Below, piece by piece: positions 17,879 through 27,584 of a DNA stretch of 64,000 bases. The notes under the pieces are model-generated. The model ran no database searches. It was not told where the DNA came from and was given only the letters and a program-made list of their open reading frames with translations. Source of the DNA: a candidate division KSB1 bacterium (GTDB taxonomy: Bacteria; Zhuqueibacterota; Zhuqueibacteria; Residuimicrobiales; Krinioviventaceae); contig JAXHMJ010000005.1 of assembly GCA_034521575.1 (NCBI GenBank), positions 682,001 to 746,000 of the forward strand, written 5' to 3'. How positions within the stretch are numbered: the stretch's first letter is position 1; every line of letters begins with the position of its first letter. The position numbers and the translations under genes were made by a program.

Positions 17879-19426
17879 TTATTGTTCATTGTCAAACCCA
17901 AACACCACCTCCCCGTCCCACCACAATCCAAGCCGCCAGGTGGTGTGCGTTTCGTTCTCGCCTTTTACTTTTTGATAGTTGTCATACATATTGTAGTACC
18001 ATTCAGCGTTGACGCCCCAGTGGATAGACGGCTGATAACGGGCAGAAAGACCGATGCTGTTCCGCGTTTCAACAACACCGGTGGGAAAGGGTTCCGAGTA
18101 GCCTTGTTCTGCGGTGTAATCGATCCACGGGGTATCAAACGGCGTGTAAATCGATCCTTCACCACGGCGGGTGTGACTGTAGTGCAGCTTACATTGCAAA
18201 TCCGCAGAAAACCACTGCTCGGCCTCGATCTGCAGCAAATCAAAGTCATTGCCCAGCGGATGCCCCAGGGGTTTGTTGCGGTGCAGGAAGACTTCGTGAA
18301 AGCTCAATGTTTTATAGGTTCTATTGGTGACACGTGTATATTCTCCAGACAATGTAAGACCGGAAAAAGCAAACGGATCAGACCATTTCACACCGGTGAT
18401 CAATCCGATCTCATTGGGTTCTAAATCACCAGGTCTGGTTTTCTCAATTTGAATATCATCAATCAGCAGTGACGCGTAGACATGAAAAGAGTTGTGCGGA
18501 TAATAAAGAAAATCCACAGCGGGAAGTACATTACCGGCGCCCGCTTCATTCTTTTGTGCTCCGTGATAAAAAAGCACCGGATTCAAATAAACGCTGTTAA
18601 AAGACTGATTTTCTCCACCATAAACCATGATCTCTGACACGGCAACCCTGAACCTGTTTTCAAACAAAGACAATCCCAATCGATGACCGGATAAATATCG
18701 ACGTGCTGTAAACCGACTGGAATCTCTGGCCAATCCATTCATGGGATCAAGCTCGGATATGACAAACATATAGTCAAAAGGTCCGAATCGGGCGCGGGCG
18801 CGCAATTGATCAAGCGGTCTGGCATGATTGGATAATACCAGAGAGCCCGTCTCTCCAGGTCCCCAGCGCAGAAAATCCCTGCCGATTAATACATCAAATC
18901 GATCCCAATTCACACGCACATACGCCTGCTCGGTGTACCCGGCAATGCCCCGCCATTTATCGCCTTTATAGAGAGGATCATGATAATCATATTGATCGAA
19001 ATTGACGCCGCTGTAAGCAAAGACATGCTCTCCAATCTGCGCTCCGGCACCGGCACGGTATATCCCCCTGTAAGCGGCATTGTTCTCAGGCTCATCATCC
19101 AAATTCGCTTCCAACCGCGCTCGACCTGTAATATGGGCACCGGTAGCTTCAGACATAAATTCATATTGGAGTTTTTCATAGATATGGGTAACAAAGGCGG
19201 AATTCAAAGCCTTTATTTTCTCTTCCTCGCCCGATAGTTCCCGGGCAACCTCACCGCGCGTGTACGGCAGTTGCAAGGGATTCAGTTCTAATAAAAATCC
19301 TCTGTCCTGCAGGACTTTTATATCATCATAGGCCCAGTGAAACGTCGGGAGTGTTTCGTGCACAGCTGCTTGTGAAGAGACAACAACCAGAAACAGACAG
19401 AAAAAGCAAATTTGACTGATTTTCAT
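17879..19426 (-). CDS. Wzi-like capsule assembly outer-membrane protein
   Basis: About 515 residues with an N-terminal signal peptide (MKISQICFFCLFLVVVSSQA). The body alternates short beta strands with aromatic ends (GRARLEANLDDEP, YTEQAYVRVNWDRFDVLIGRDFLRWGPGETGSLVLS). The 'GRDFLRWGPG' segment is typical of the Wzi-type capsule assembly family, which binds exported polysaccharide at the outer membrane. It lies directly downstream of the initiating sugar phosphotransferase. Confidence 0.85.
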   Translation of the reverse strand: MKISQICFFCLFLVVVSSQAAVHETLPTFHWAYDDIKVLQDRGFLLELNPLQLPYTRGEVARELSGEEEKIKALNSAFVTHIYEKLQYEFMSEATGAHITGRARLEANLDDEPENNAAYRGIYRAGAGAQIGEHVFAYSGVNFDQYDYHDPLYKGDKWRGIAGYTEQAYVRVNWDRFDVLIGRDFLRWGPGETGSLVLSNHARPLDQLRARARFGPFDYMFVISELDPMNGLARDSSRFTARRYLSGHRLGLSLFENRFRVAVSEIMVYGGENQSFNSVYLNPVLFYHGAQKNEAGAGNVLPAVDFLYYPHNSFHVYASLLIDDIQIEKTRPGDLEPNEIGLITGVKWSDPFAFSGLTLSGEYTRVTNRTYKTLSFHEVFLHRNKPLGHPLGNDFDLLQIEAEQWFSADLQCKLHYSHTRRGEGSIYTPFDTPWIDYTAEQGYSEPFPTGVVETRNSIGLSARYQPSIHWGVNAEWYYNMYDNYQKVKGENETHTTWRLGLWWDGEVVFGFDNEQ

Positions 19427-19456
19427 AACCAATCCATAGAATTATTCATAATGTTA

Positions 19457-20851
19457 TTAATAGGCATGCTTGTTCCAAAAGCCTTTGAACGGCGTTTTTA
19501 AAATAATGGCAAGATCCAGAAGAAAAGACCAATTTTCAATATAAAAGAGATCGTATTCAATGCGTCGTTCAATCGAAGTATCGCCGCGCAATCCGTGAAT
19601 CTGGGCCCAGCCGGTAATCCCGGCGCGAACCACATGCCGCATCATATAGCCGGGAATGTCTTGTTTGAACTGCTCGATAAAATGCGGACGTTCCGGACGC
19701 GGACCGACAATACTCATATCTCCTTTGAGTACATTCCAGAATTGCGGGAGTTCATCCAGACAAGTTTTTCTTAAAAAGGCCCCCACAGGCGTTACACGCA
19801 CATCCTTTTCCTGTGTCCAGGTGGTGTCACTGACAGATTCAGGTTGCTGCTGCATGGTGCGGAATTTGTAAAAATCAAATTGTTCACCATTGTAGCTGAT
19901 GCGTTTTTGAACAAAAAAAACAGGGCCCCGGGATGTTAATTTAATTGCAGTAGCAACAAGTGCAAACAGAGGCGACAAAATTAAAAGTGCAAAAAATGAA
20001 AAAACAATATCAAAAAGGCGTTTAACCCATTGATACTGAAAGGTATCGACAGGTGTGTTACGAATCCCGACTACAGGCATACCATCCAATTCAAACACTT
20101 TGGTACGCGGTTGTACAAGTTCAAATAAATCGGGTACAATATTCAGTTCAACGCCGGCAAACTCGCAGATATTGGCAACATTGCGAATTTGCTGTTTTTG
20201 ATTGAGCGGCAATGTGAGCATAACCCGATCGATGGTATGTTTACTTAATATTTCAGATAATTGAGAAATCGATCCCAACAAGGGGGCCTGTGCATCCGCC
20301 GGCACACCGTTGTTGCTGCAATATCCGTCCACTTTGAATCCGTACCAGGGACGCTGCTCAAAAACAGTTTCCACCCGCCGGGCCAGTTCACCACCGCCGA
20401 CAATCAACGCCCTTCGCTGGTTGTACCCAAGCGCGCGAAAATGAGCCAGGGTCATGCGGACCAATTGGTGCCAGATACCCAGCACCAGGATGATCCAAAC
20501 GGCAAAAATAGCAAGCATCAAACGGGAAATGTCAAGGGGTTTGATCAAAAAACTCACGGCTGCAAACGCGAGGACAGCAAGACCTGTGGACACGAAAACA
20601 GGCCGCCAATCCGCCGCGCTTGAACTGACGCGCTTGGAGGTGTAAAGACCGGAAGACCAGGCGCTAAGCAGCCAAATGACAATGAAAAGAAAAAGTTCTA
20701 TAATATAGGTCGATAGATCAGGACGTGAACCGTAAAAGACAGGTAACCAATTGAATCTGAACCAGAACACCATATAAAAACTTGTGCTTATAATAATCAG
20801 GTCCAGGACTCCCCAGATCATATTGAACCATTTGGCTTTGGTTTTCAGCAT
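19457..20851 (-). CDS. Undecaprenyl-phosphate sugar phosphotransferase (WcaJ/WbaP-type)
   Basis: A 464-residue membrane enzyme that starts repeat-unit assembly by loading the first sugar phosphate onto undecaprenyl phosphate. Four N-terminal membrane helices are followed by a nucleotide-binding-like domain ([16 protein letters not shown]). The C-terminal catalytic domain has the hairpin helix [20 protein letters not shown], then [28 protein letters not shown] and [16 protein letters not shown]. All family hallmarks are intact. The sugar is not predictable with certainty. Confidence 0.94.
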   Translation of the reverse strand: MLKTKAKWFNMIWGVLDLIIISTSFYMVFWFRFNWLPVFYGSRPDLSTYIIELFLFIVIWLLSAWSSGLYTSKRVSSSAADWRPVFVSTGLAVLAFAAVSFLIKPLDISRLMLAIFAVWIILVLGIWHQLVRMTLAHFRALGYNQRRALIVGGGELARRVETVFEQRPWYGFKVDGYCSNNGVPADAQAPLLGSISQLSEILSKHTIDRVMLTLPLNQKQQIRNVANICEFAGVELNIVPDLFELVQPRTKVFELDGMPVVGIRNTPVDTFQYQWVKRLFDIVFSFFALLILSPLFALVATAIKLTSRGPVFFVQKRISYNGEQFDFYKFRTMQQQPESVSDTTWTQEKDVRVTPVGAFLRKTCLDELPQFWNVLKGDMSIVGPRPERPHFIEQFKQDIPGYMMRHVVRAGITGWAQIHGLRGDTSIERRIEYDLFYIENWSFLLDLAIILKTPFKGFWNKHAY

Positions 20852-20865
20852 ACCCCTCCTCCCAT

Positions 20866-21830
20866 TTATTGATTTGGCTCCACTTGCTTTTGTATCCAGG
20901 GATAGGTTTTCTCCAATCCCTTTTTTAACGGATAATCAGGCGCCCAACCTAATTTTTCATGAATCATACGATTATCTGAACATCGGCCGCGCACTCCCAG
21001 GGGGCCCGGGATATGCTTGATTCTGCATGATTTCCCAGCAACCTGCATCACCAATTTGGCCAGTTGATTGATCGTGACCATTTCATCAGAACCAATATTC
21101 ACAGGCCCGGTAAAATCAGATTCCATCAATCGACGTACACCTTCCAGACATTCATCAATAAAAAGAAATGAACGTGTTTGTTTCCCATCTCCCCACATCA
21201 AAATTTCACCCTTATCATCTGCCTCTGCCACTTTTCTACAAAACGCCGCTGGCGCTTTTTCCCGACCATCATTCCAGGCTCCCTGCGGACCGAAAATATT
21301 ATGAAATCGTGCAATCCTGACCTGCATACCATAGTTTCTTCCAAAGGACAGATACAATCTTTCACTAAAGAGTTTTCCCACCCATATTCGCTATCCGGTT
21401 GAGCGGGATAAGCTGATTGTTCCTTGCAATTAGGATTCTCCGGATTTGTTTGATTGAATTCGGGATAAATACAGGCGGAGGAAGAGTAAAATATCCGTTT
21501 AATATTACGCCGATAACAGGTCTCCAATATATTCAAATTTATTAAAGCAGAATTATGCATGATATCGGCGTCATGGTCGCCGGTAAACACATACCCCGCT
21601 CCTCCCATATCCGCAGCCAGTTGGTAAACATGGTCAAATTTACGGTCCACCGCTAAAAGGCAAACTTGAGGATCCCGCAAGTCGCCTATAATAAAATCAT
21701 CAGCCTGGGTTGGGGAAAATTGAGGATATTTCAAATCCACTCCCCGAACCTAAAAGCCTTCTTGCTTAAGGCGGTTCACCAAATGAAACCCTATAAAACC
21801 GCCGGCGCCACAAACCAATGCTGATTTCAT
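20866..21830 (-). CDS. NAD-dependent epimerase/dehydratase (GDP-mannose 3,5-epimerase-like), interrupted
   Basis: Short-chain dehydrogenase-type sugar-nucleotide enzyme. It starts at 21830, overlapping the glycosyltransferase stop (ATGA). The N-terminal GAGGFIGFHLVNRL is followed by an in-frame TAG (21750-21752, codon 27), where VRGVDLK continues; a Trp codon TGG is expected. Later MGGAGYVF, SSACIYPE and SEYGWE then shift frame near 21373-21376, continuing with KLFSERLYLSFGRNYGMQ, the Y-x-x-x-K region. Repaired length is 321 residues, normal for the family. Two independent lesions make a real pseudogene more likely here than in the single-indel genes. Confidence 0.8.
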
Positions 21831-23014
21831 ATGTTTGCCTCCGATTTCAATATGTTTTCAAATTTATCTGCAATGGTAGCAATTTGAAAGTGTTTCTCTG
21901 CATATCTCCGTGCATTCTCCCCCCAAACAGAACGAGCGTCAGGAACATTCTTAAGATCCAGGATAATATCGGGCAATTGCTGCTTTTCTTCGAGTGCGAT
22001 AACCTTGCCGGCTTTAATTCGTCGAGTTATTTTTGCCGACAAATTTTCCGGCGGAACGACAAGCAATGAAGGTCGCTGCGCACAATACCCTGACCACACT
22101 TTCGACGGAACACTAAAGATACCGGCATCCTCTTCTAAAAGTACCAGAAGCAAATCCGCAGCAGCAAGCACCTGAGGAAATTTATCAAACGGCTGCAAGG
22201 GTAACAATAGCAAATTGGACAATTCTTTATTCCCCTTTTCCTGCTTTAAATAATCCATCCCTTGCCCTTCCGATACAACCACGAAACAAATATCCTTGCT
22301 GGATTTCAGCGAAACAGCCGCATCTACGATGACGTCGGGATTGTGTTTCATACCAAGGGTACCGGAATATAAAACAACAAATTTATTGTCAATTTTTAAA
22401 TCTTTAGACCAATCATTCTTTTTGGGCATAACGGGTATATCACGAATCGGTGCCCAATTGGGGATAACGGTAACTTTGTCTTCTGATATATTCCATGCAT
22501 CGAGCTGGCGTCTGAATTCAGGTGCAATGGATATTATATGCGAACACGTTTGTAAAATGTTTCTCTCCAATTTGTCAAAGTGCCACCCAATAGCTCGTCC
22601 CAGGAACCCCATGCGCTTTTTTAAAAGACGCCGAGCTGCAACACTGATTATATCCTGCAACCAATGGATCATGGGGATTTTCAATTTGTTACAGGTTTTT
22701 AATAAAAGTCGTTGTGCTTCCAGAGGTGTATTCGAAGACAAGACGACATCTGGTTTCAATTTAGTGATTTCTGCGGATATTTTTACACCGTATTCGTGTT
22801 CCTGAAACCACCTTTTTACAAAATTCATTTTTTGTACGGGATCATGTTCAATATTAACAACTGTCAGATTTTCATTATCCGAGACCAGCCCTGCTTTCGG
22901 CCCCCCACTCGCTGACGTGTAAACATGCCATACTCGATGTCCCCGTTTTGCCAGTTCACGACTCAGATCAAATGGAAACGGATGCCCGCAGTAGTCGTGG
23001 ATAATTATTTTCAT
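21827..23014 (-). CDS. Glycosyltransferase, family 4 (GT-B)
   Basis: A 395-residue retaining GT-B enzyme. It has an N-terminal DLSRELAKRGHRVWHVYTS, a middle VIPNWAP and FVVLYSGTLGMKHNPDVI donor-domain start, and C-terminal AADLLLVLLEEDAGIFSVPSK with the acidic donor-binding region. It resembles WcaI-like colanic acid transferases. It is the last gene with the host-like base composition; the next genes upstream in transcription are AT-rich. Confidence 0.9.
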   Translation of the reverse strand: MKIIIHDYCGHPFPFDLSRELAKRGHRVWHVYTSASGGPKAGLVSDNENLTVVNIEHDPVQKMNFVKRWFQEHEYGVKISAEITKLKPDVVLSSNTPLEAQRLLLKTCNKLKIPMIHWLQDIISVAARRLLKKRMGFLGRAIGWHFDKLERNILQTCSHIISIAPEFRRQLDAWNISEDKVTVIPNWAPIRDIPVMPKKNDWSKDLKIDNKFVVLYSGTLGMKHNPDVIVDAAVSLKSSKDICFVVVSEGQGMDYLKQEKGNKELSNLLLLPLQPFDKFPQVLAAADLLLVLLEEDAGIFSVPSKVWSGYCAQRPSLLVVPPENLSAKITRRIKAGKVIALEEKQQLPDIILDLKNVPDARSVWGENARRYAEKHFQIATIADKFENILKSEANI

Positions 23015-23120
23015 TTTGATCTCACATCAAGCTTTCAATAATAATATTAAACTGTATTCTGAAAAGTCAAATACTTGCAATTGCATATATCACTCAATGA
23101 AAAACTGAACAATACAAATT

Positions 23121-23852
23121 CTAAAGGTGACATGATTTTTTGAATAGAAAATCACCTTGAATAGCGAGACCTTGATTATCATATGATAAATTATAGACTC
23201 CTACTAAAATAATATTATGCAAACTTAAAAAATCAATTATCTTATTAGCCAATACTTGGTCACTATATAGCTCAACGAAAGATAACTCACAATAAATATA
23301 TTCAAACAAGTCAATAAATGAAACACAGCTTTCAAGCACCTGGTATTCGTAACCCTGAATATCTAATTTTAAAAGAATAGGGCTATCGATAATATTAAAA
23401 TCGATGATACTATCTAAGCGTGATACCATAACATTACACATATATTCTTCATTAGTCCCGGGGAAAACGGATTCCTGAAGTTTACTGATTGGAAGGAGAG
23501 AGGAGGAATCATCCCGCCGGGAAACATGCATAACTGTTTCTCCTTCTTCATGCCCTAACGCATATTGGTATAATTGAACCTTCTCATCATTTAAGAATAA
23601 TTCTCTAAATATATTAAAAGGTTTTTTCAGAGGTTCGAATGCAATAATTTTTGCATTCGGGAAAATATTCCTTGCAACGAGAGAAAATTGTCCTCTATTG
23701 CCACCGATATCAATAATTGTATTTATATTCATTGTTTTCAATACTGATTCATGTTCAACGCTGGCAGCCACACCCTTTAATAAAGCTTTTAAATACATTT
23801 TATTGCAAATTATTTTTAATAACTTTTTTATTTTTTTTTGTATAAATTGCAT
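23121..23852 (-). CDS. FkbM-family methyltransferase
   Basis: A 243-residue SAM-dependent methyltransferase. The SAM site reads TIIDIGGNRGQFSLVA and IIAFEPLKKPF; the FkbM signature LLKLDIQGYEYQVLES follows. It probably O-methylates a sugar of the polysaccharide repeat. The coding sequence is strongly AT-rich. Confidence 0.9.
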   Translation of the reverse strand: MQFIQKKIKKLLKIICNKMYLKALLKGVAASVEHESVLKTMNINTIIDIGGNRGQFSLVARNIFPNAKIIAFEPLKKPFNIFRELFLNDEKVQLYQYALGHEEGETVMHVSRRDDSSSLLPISKLQESVFPGTNEEYMCNVMVSRLDSIIDFNIIDSPILLKLDIQGYEYQVLESCVSFIDLFEYIYCELSFVELYSDQVLANKIIDFLSLHNIILVGVYNLSYDNQGLAIQGDFLFKKSCHL

Positions 23853-23910
23853 GATTAAATACTCGTAAAAAAATGTAAAAAAATCAGTTAATCATTTAAA
23901 ATCAATATTT

Positions 23911-24918
23911 TTAAAAATCATTTTCCAGAACATTCATCTTTCTTATAGATGGTTTTATTAACATCTTGATTGTTCTTTTATATGTATTCAATTTAGATAT
24001 TTGTTTCTTTTTTTTTTGATCATCAAAAACTGGAAGTATAGCTATCATTAATAATACTTTAATAAACAGTATTGTTGAAACTCCAAAAATAAATAAATAA
24101 CTATTTGCTTTAGATAAATGCTTCTGGTAATAGTATAAACGACTTTTATACATTTGGACAAAATATTTACCCGGGAATTCTTGATTTAAAGCGGCACCAC
24201 CATAGTGAATAATTTTTGCAGCTGGGAAATAACAAATCTTCCATCCATTTTTCATAAATCTATAACACCAGTCCGCCTCCTCTACCATAAAAAAGAAACC
24301 TTCATCGAGTAGTCCTATTTCATTTAAAGCCTCCCTTCGTGTAAACATGAAAGCGCCCACCACAATTTCAACATAAGTAATATCATTTGCATTATAAAAT
24401 AAACCAAGTCCAATTTTTGTTAAAGGTTTTAGGTGATTGGAAATGAAAGCTCTTTTTTTCGGTGTATTTTTTCTAAAAAATTCAGGTATACATAGTTTTA
24501 GTAGATCATTGAATACTCTGGGATAATTAACAATGGACGGTTGTAGAGTATAATCTGGATTCAACAACTTACAACCTAAAATCCCTACTAAAGGATTCTG
24601 ATCCATGTACGATTTTGCCAATTGCAGTGTATTGGGAAGAATAATAGTATCATTGTTTAGGAGCAAAATATATTTCCCGGTTGATAGCTGTATGCCTTTG
24701 TTATTTGCAGATGAGAATCCTTCATTATTATCATTTCTGGTAACAAAAATCATTTTTGACATTTTTTTTATTTCTTCAAGATTGAATTCACGAGAACCAT
24801 TATCGATAACAATAATTTCTATATCTAGTCCATAACTATTTTCTATAATTGACTTTATACAATTAATTGTATATTTATAAGTATTATAATTTACTATGAT
24901 TATCGAAACATCTTTCAT
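23911..24918 (-). CDS. Glycosyltransferase, family 2 (rhamnosyltransferase-like)
   Basis: About 335 residues. The inverting GT-A start DVSIIIVNYNTYKYTINCI, the NNKGIQLSTGKYILLLNNDT donor motif, GAFMFTRREALNEIGLLDEGFFFMVEEADWCYRF and a C-terminal membrane helix are typical of O-antigen rhamnosyltransferase-like enzymes. The ATG at 24918 is preferred because GGATGG precedes it and the catalytic fold begins there. Confidence 0.9.
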   Translation of the reverse strand: MKDVSIIIVNYNTYKYTINCIKSIIENSYGLDIEIIVIDNGSREFNLEEIKKMSKMIFVTRNDNNEGFSSANNKGIQLSTGKYILLLNNDTIILPNTLQLAKSYMDQNPLVGILGCKLLNPDYTLQPSIVNYPRVFNDLLKLCIPEFFRKNTPKKRAFISNHLKPLTKIGLGLFYNANDITYVEIVVGAFMFTRREALNEIGLLDEGFFFMVEEADWCYRFMKNGWKICYFPAAKIIHYGGAALNQEFPGKYFVQMYKSRLYYYQKHLSKANSYLFIFGVSTILFIKVLLMIAILPVFDDQKKKKQISKLNTYKRTIKMLIKPSIRKMNVLENDF

Positions 24919-25008
24919 TATGCCATCCAATATTATTGGAAACAAATTAATAGCTTTAGTTGATCAGAATTACAATTACAAATTTTAAAATCACAGATAA
25001 AACAAAAA

Positions 25009-26220
25009 TTACTTAAAAATCTTGGATAATTCCGAGGCTGATGAATTAGCATCAATTAATTGCCGAATATATGATATATTATCTGGAAAGGACGCCCTTA
25101 TATCTAGCAGTGAATCAATAAATGCTTCATCTATTTCATCAAAATCGTTCTTAATAACTAGACCTGTTGAATAGATTTTAATAAACTCCACAGCACCTTT
25201 AACATTCTCATTCACAATAGGAATCAAGCCAGTTGCAATATACTCTACAAATTTCACCCCTAACCTACTGTCAGATTTATTCATTAACTGGAGACCATAG
25301 TTGCATTCTGAATAAATTCCAGGCAAATCTTCATAGTTAACATTAGTAAACAATTTAATTTTATTTCTTATATCCATAAACTCTGAACTATTCAAGACAC
25401 CTGTATATTTTGAAGGTCTAGTACTGGTAACAATATATAACACTGAATCATTATGAATATTACATATTCTTTTAAAAAAAGAAAGATAAGTATAGAGGTT
25501 ATTCCAATGTCCCAAACTACCTGAATATAAAAAAGTAAACTGCTTATGAGCTTTGTTTATTGGCTCAAAATGATTAAAATCAACTTTATTGTAATATACT
25601 ATATATCTATCTTTATTATCATCTAAGCCGGATCTATTTAAAAAATCTTTCTTCATTGTATTTGAGATGAAAAGCACTTTATTAGATCTATTAATCGTAA
25701 CCTTTTCAAAGTATTTCCATAATCTCTCTGAAATTGAATTTTTCTTCCAAATACCGATTAAAACCAGTTCATTTATCATATCAGATCTTGGATCAAACAC
25801 CAGTCTTTTTCTGTTTCCATAAAATAAACAAAACACTAATGCAATCTGATAAGATCGTAGGTTATAGTATAATTCTTCATTACGACACCAATCTGTAAAC
25901 CTCATCATTATTATATAAAAAAATAAATTAGTAAACAAAAACGGTATTAGATACCATCTGGGATAGAAAAATCGTGATCGCAAATATAAAATTGGCCGAA
26001 TAATCACATGTATATTTTTTTTTATAAGTTCATTTCTAAAAAATGCAATTTTTCTTCTATTTTTGATCAAATCGAAAAAAGATATGAAGGCAACAATTTC
26101 AAAAGAATAATCATGTTTTTGTATTAATTTTCTAAAAGGTATAATATGTTGTGTATATATAAGACCTTTAGACCAAAAATCCTCATTAAAAATCACAAGT
26201 CTAACTTTTCTATTTACCAT
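25009..26220 (-). CDS. Glycosyltransferase (GT-B, family 4-like)
   Basis: A 403-residue protein with membrane-associating stretches in its first third (LIPFLFTNLFFYIIMM) and a GT-B donor domain (FTFLYSGSLGHWNNLYTYL, YSECNYGLQLMNKSDSRLGVKFVEYIATGLIPIV). It is diverged, so family 4 is inferred from fold-level motifs. Its start overlaps the end of the polymerase gene. Confidence 0.82.
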   Translation of the reverse strand: MVNRKVRLVIFNEDFWSKGLIYTQHIIPFRKLIQKHDYSFEIVAFISFFDLIKNRRKIAFFRNELIKKNIHVIIRPILYLRSRFFYPRWYLIPFLFTNLFFYIIMMRFTDWCRNEELYYNLRSYQIALVFCLFYGNRKRLVFDPRSDMINELVLIGIWKKNSISERLWKYFEKVTINRSNKVLFISNTMKKDFLNRSGLDDNKDRYIVYYNKVDFNHFEPINKAHKQFTFLYSGSLGHWNNLYTYLSFFKRICNIHNDSVLYIVTSTRPSKYTGVLNSSEFMDIRNKIKLFTNVNYEDLPGIYSECNYGLQLMNKSDSRLGVKFVEYIATGLIPIVNENVKGAVEFIKIYSTGLVIKNDFDEIDEAFIDSLLDIRASFPDNISYIRQLIDANSSASELSKIFK

Positions 26221-27413
26221 TTTATTACGGTACTTTTGGTATCGGACGAGAAAGATTTTTCAGACATTCCAAATACTGTCCCCCATAAAATTGTCATTAT
26301 TATAAAAACATAAGGATACATAATCAAATGTGAAAACATCGACATTGTAAAAAAAATGAGATAACTGGATAATAATGGTACAGCTAGATTTGATTTTATC
26401 TTGTATAAATAAATTGCTCTTCTTAAAATAATTAAATGTAATAAAATATAGATAATCAAACCGATTATACCATAATCATAAGTACATTCCAACCAATCAT
26501 TGTGTGCAGAAAGCCCATCAAACATTTCATTTTTTACTTCATTGTGGCCATGACCAAAGATAAGATCTACCAATGAGCTGGCTTGCAATAAGCCTATCAC
26601 CGTTTTATAAATCTCAAGTCTATAACTTCCCCTGTCATCAGTAATATTAAGAAACCTTTTATAAATCCATTCTTCATTAAAATCATTAATTTTAACAAAA
26701 ATACCTAAAATTAAAATCAGTATTACCAAATAAATTAAAAAATACTGAAATTTTTTCGCTCCTTTTTTCATAATTATTTTCAAACCATATCCTCCCAATA
26801 ATGCAAAAAAATAACTAATAATTGCAGTTCTTTTCAATGAAAATGCAACTACAGCGAGTATTATTATTTGAGAAAATATTTTTAGCATTTTGTTTGAGAT
26901 GAAAAAACACCAGGGTAAAATCAATAATGTGAAATAAGATATATTCAATTGTAACATTGTATTTGTTAAATATTGATTTACATAATTATATTCTCTAAAA
27001 AAAAAGAATGAAAAAATTAATAACAATGTACAAAAAAGAGCAATTAGATTATTTAAAAGCATCTCGTTAGATTTTTTGAAAAATATATAGAAAAAAAGGA
27101 TCGATAATGGCCAAAATAATACTTGGTATACATATGCAAAAACATTCCATATCTGATTCGTATGAAATACACTTGTAATATAGATGTAAATACTCCAAAT
27201 TATTGTCCACTTGAAAATACTGCTATTTTTGGTGGAAATATTCAACAACGTATAGGTAAAAAAGAAAATAATTATTATTGATTTCAGTAGTTGATAAACG
27301 ATTATACTTTCAGATTCATCAATACTTCTTAGCCTAAAATAGTATTCAAAACCAAGATAAATTCCGATAAGAAGTACCAGAATCCTAAAAAAATATAATT
27401 GTATCTTATTCAT
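26214..27413 (-). CDS. wzy: O-antigen polymerase/ligase-like membrane protein (Wzy)
   Basis: About 399 residues with ten or more hydrophobic helices. The large loop has the O-antigen ligase/polymerase pattern: RGSYRLEIYKTVIGLLQASS, LIFGHGHNEVKNEM, then GLSAHNDWLECTYDYGIIGLIIYI. It would join lipid-linked repeat units in the periplasm. The ATG at 27413 is chosen. It overlaps the stop codon that would be used by the upstream glycosyltransferase if its C-tract were one base longer. Confidence 0.88.
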   Translation of the reverse strand: MNKIQLYFFRILVLLIGIYLGFEYYFRLRSIDESESIIVYQLLKSIIIIFFFTYTLLNISTKNSSIFKWTIIWSIYIYITSVFHTNQIWNVFAYVYQVLFWPLSILFFYIFFKKSNEMLLNNLIALFCTLLLIFSFFFFREYNYVNQYLTNTMLQLNISYFTLLILPWCFFISNKMLKIFSQIIILAVVAFSLKRTAIISYFFALLGGYGLKIIMKKGAKKFQYFLIYLVILILILGIFVKINDFNEEWIYKRFLNITDDRGSYRLEIYKTVIGLLQASSLVDLIFGHGHNEVKNEMFDGLSAHNDWLECTYDYGIIGLIIYILLHLIILRRAIYLYKIKSNLAVPLLSSYLIFFTMSMFSHLIMYPYVFIIMTILWGTVFGMSEKSFSSDTKSTVIKW

Positions 27414-27584
27414 CAAAATAAATCTTTACTCGATCGATAAACTTTTGAATACTTGTCTTGAAATGTACTACTAAATATATAAAATGTAATACCTTAGCAT
27501 AAGAATATTCTAATGAAAAATAAGAAGGGATAATCGAGGCAAACGGTAAAATTGACTTTAACCTCTTATTTATTTTTCTTATAG

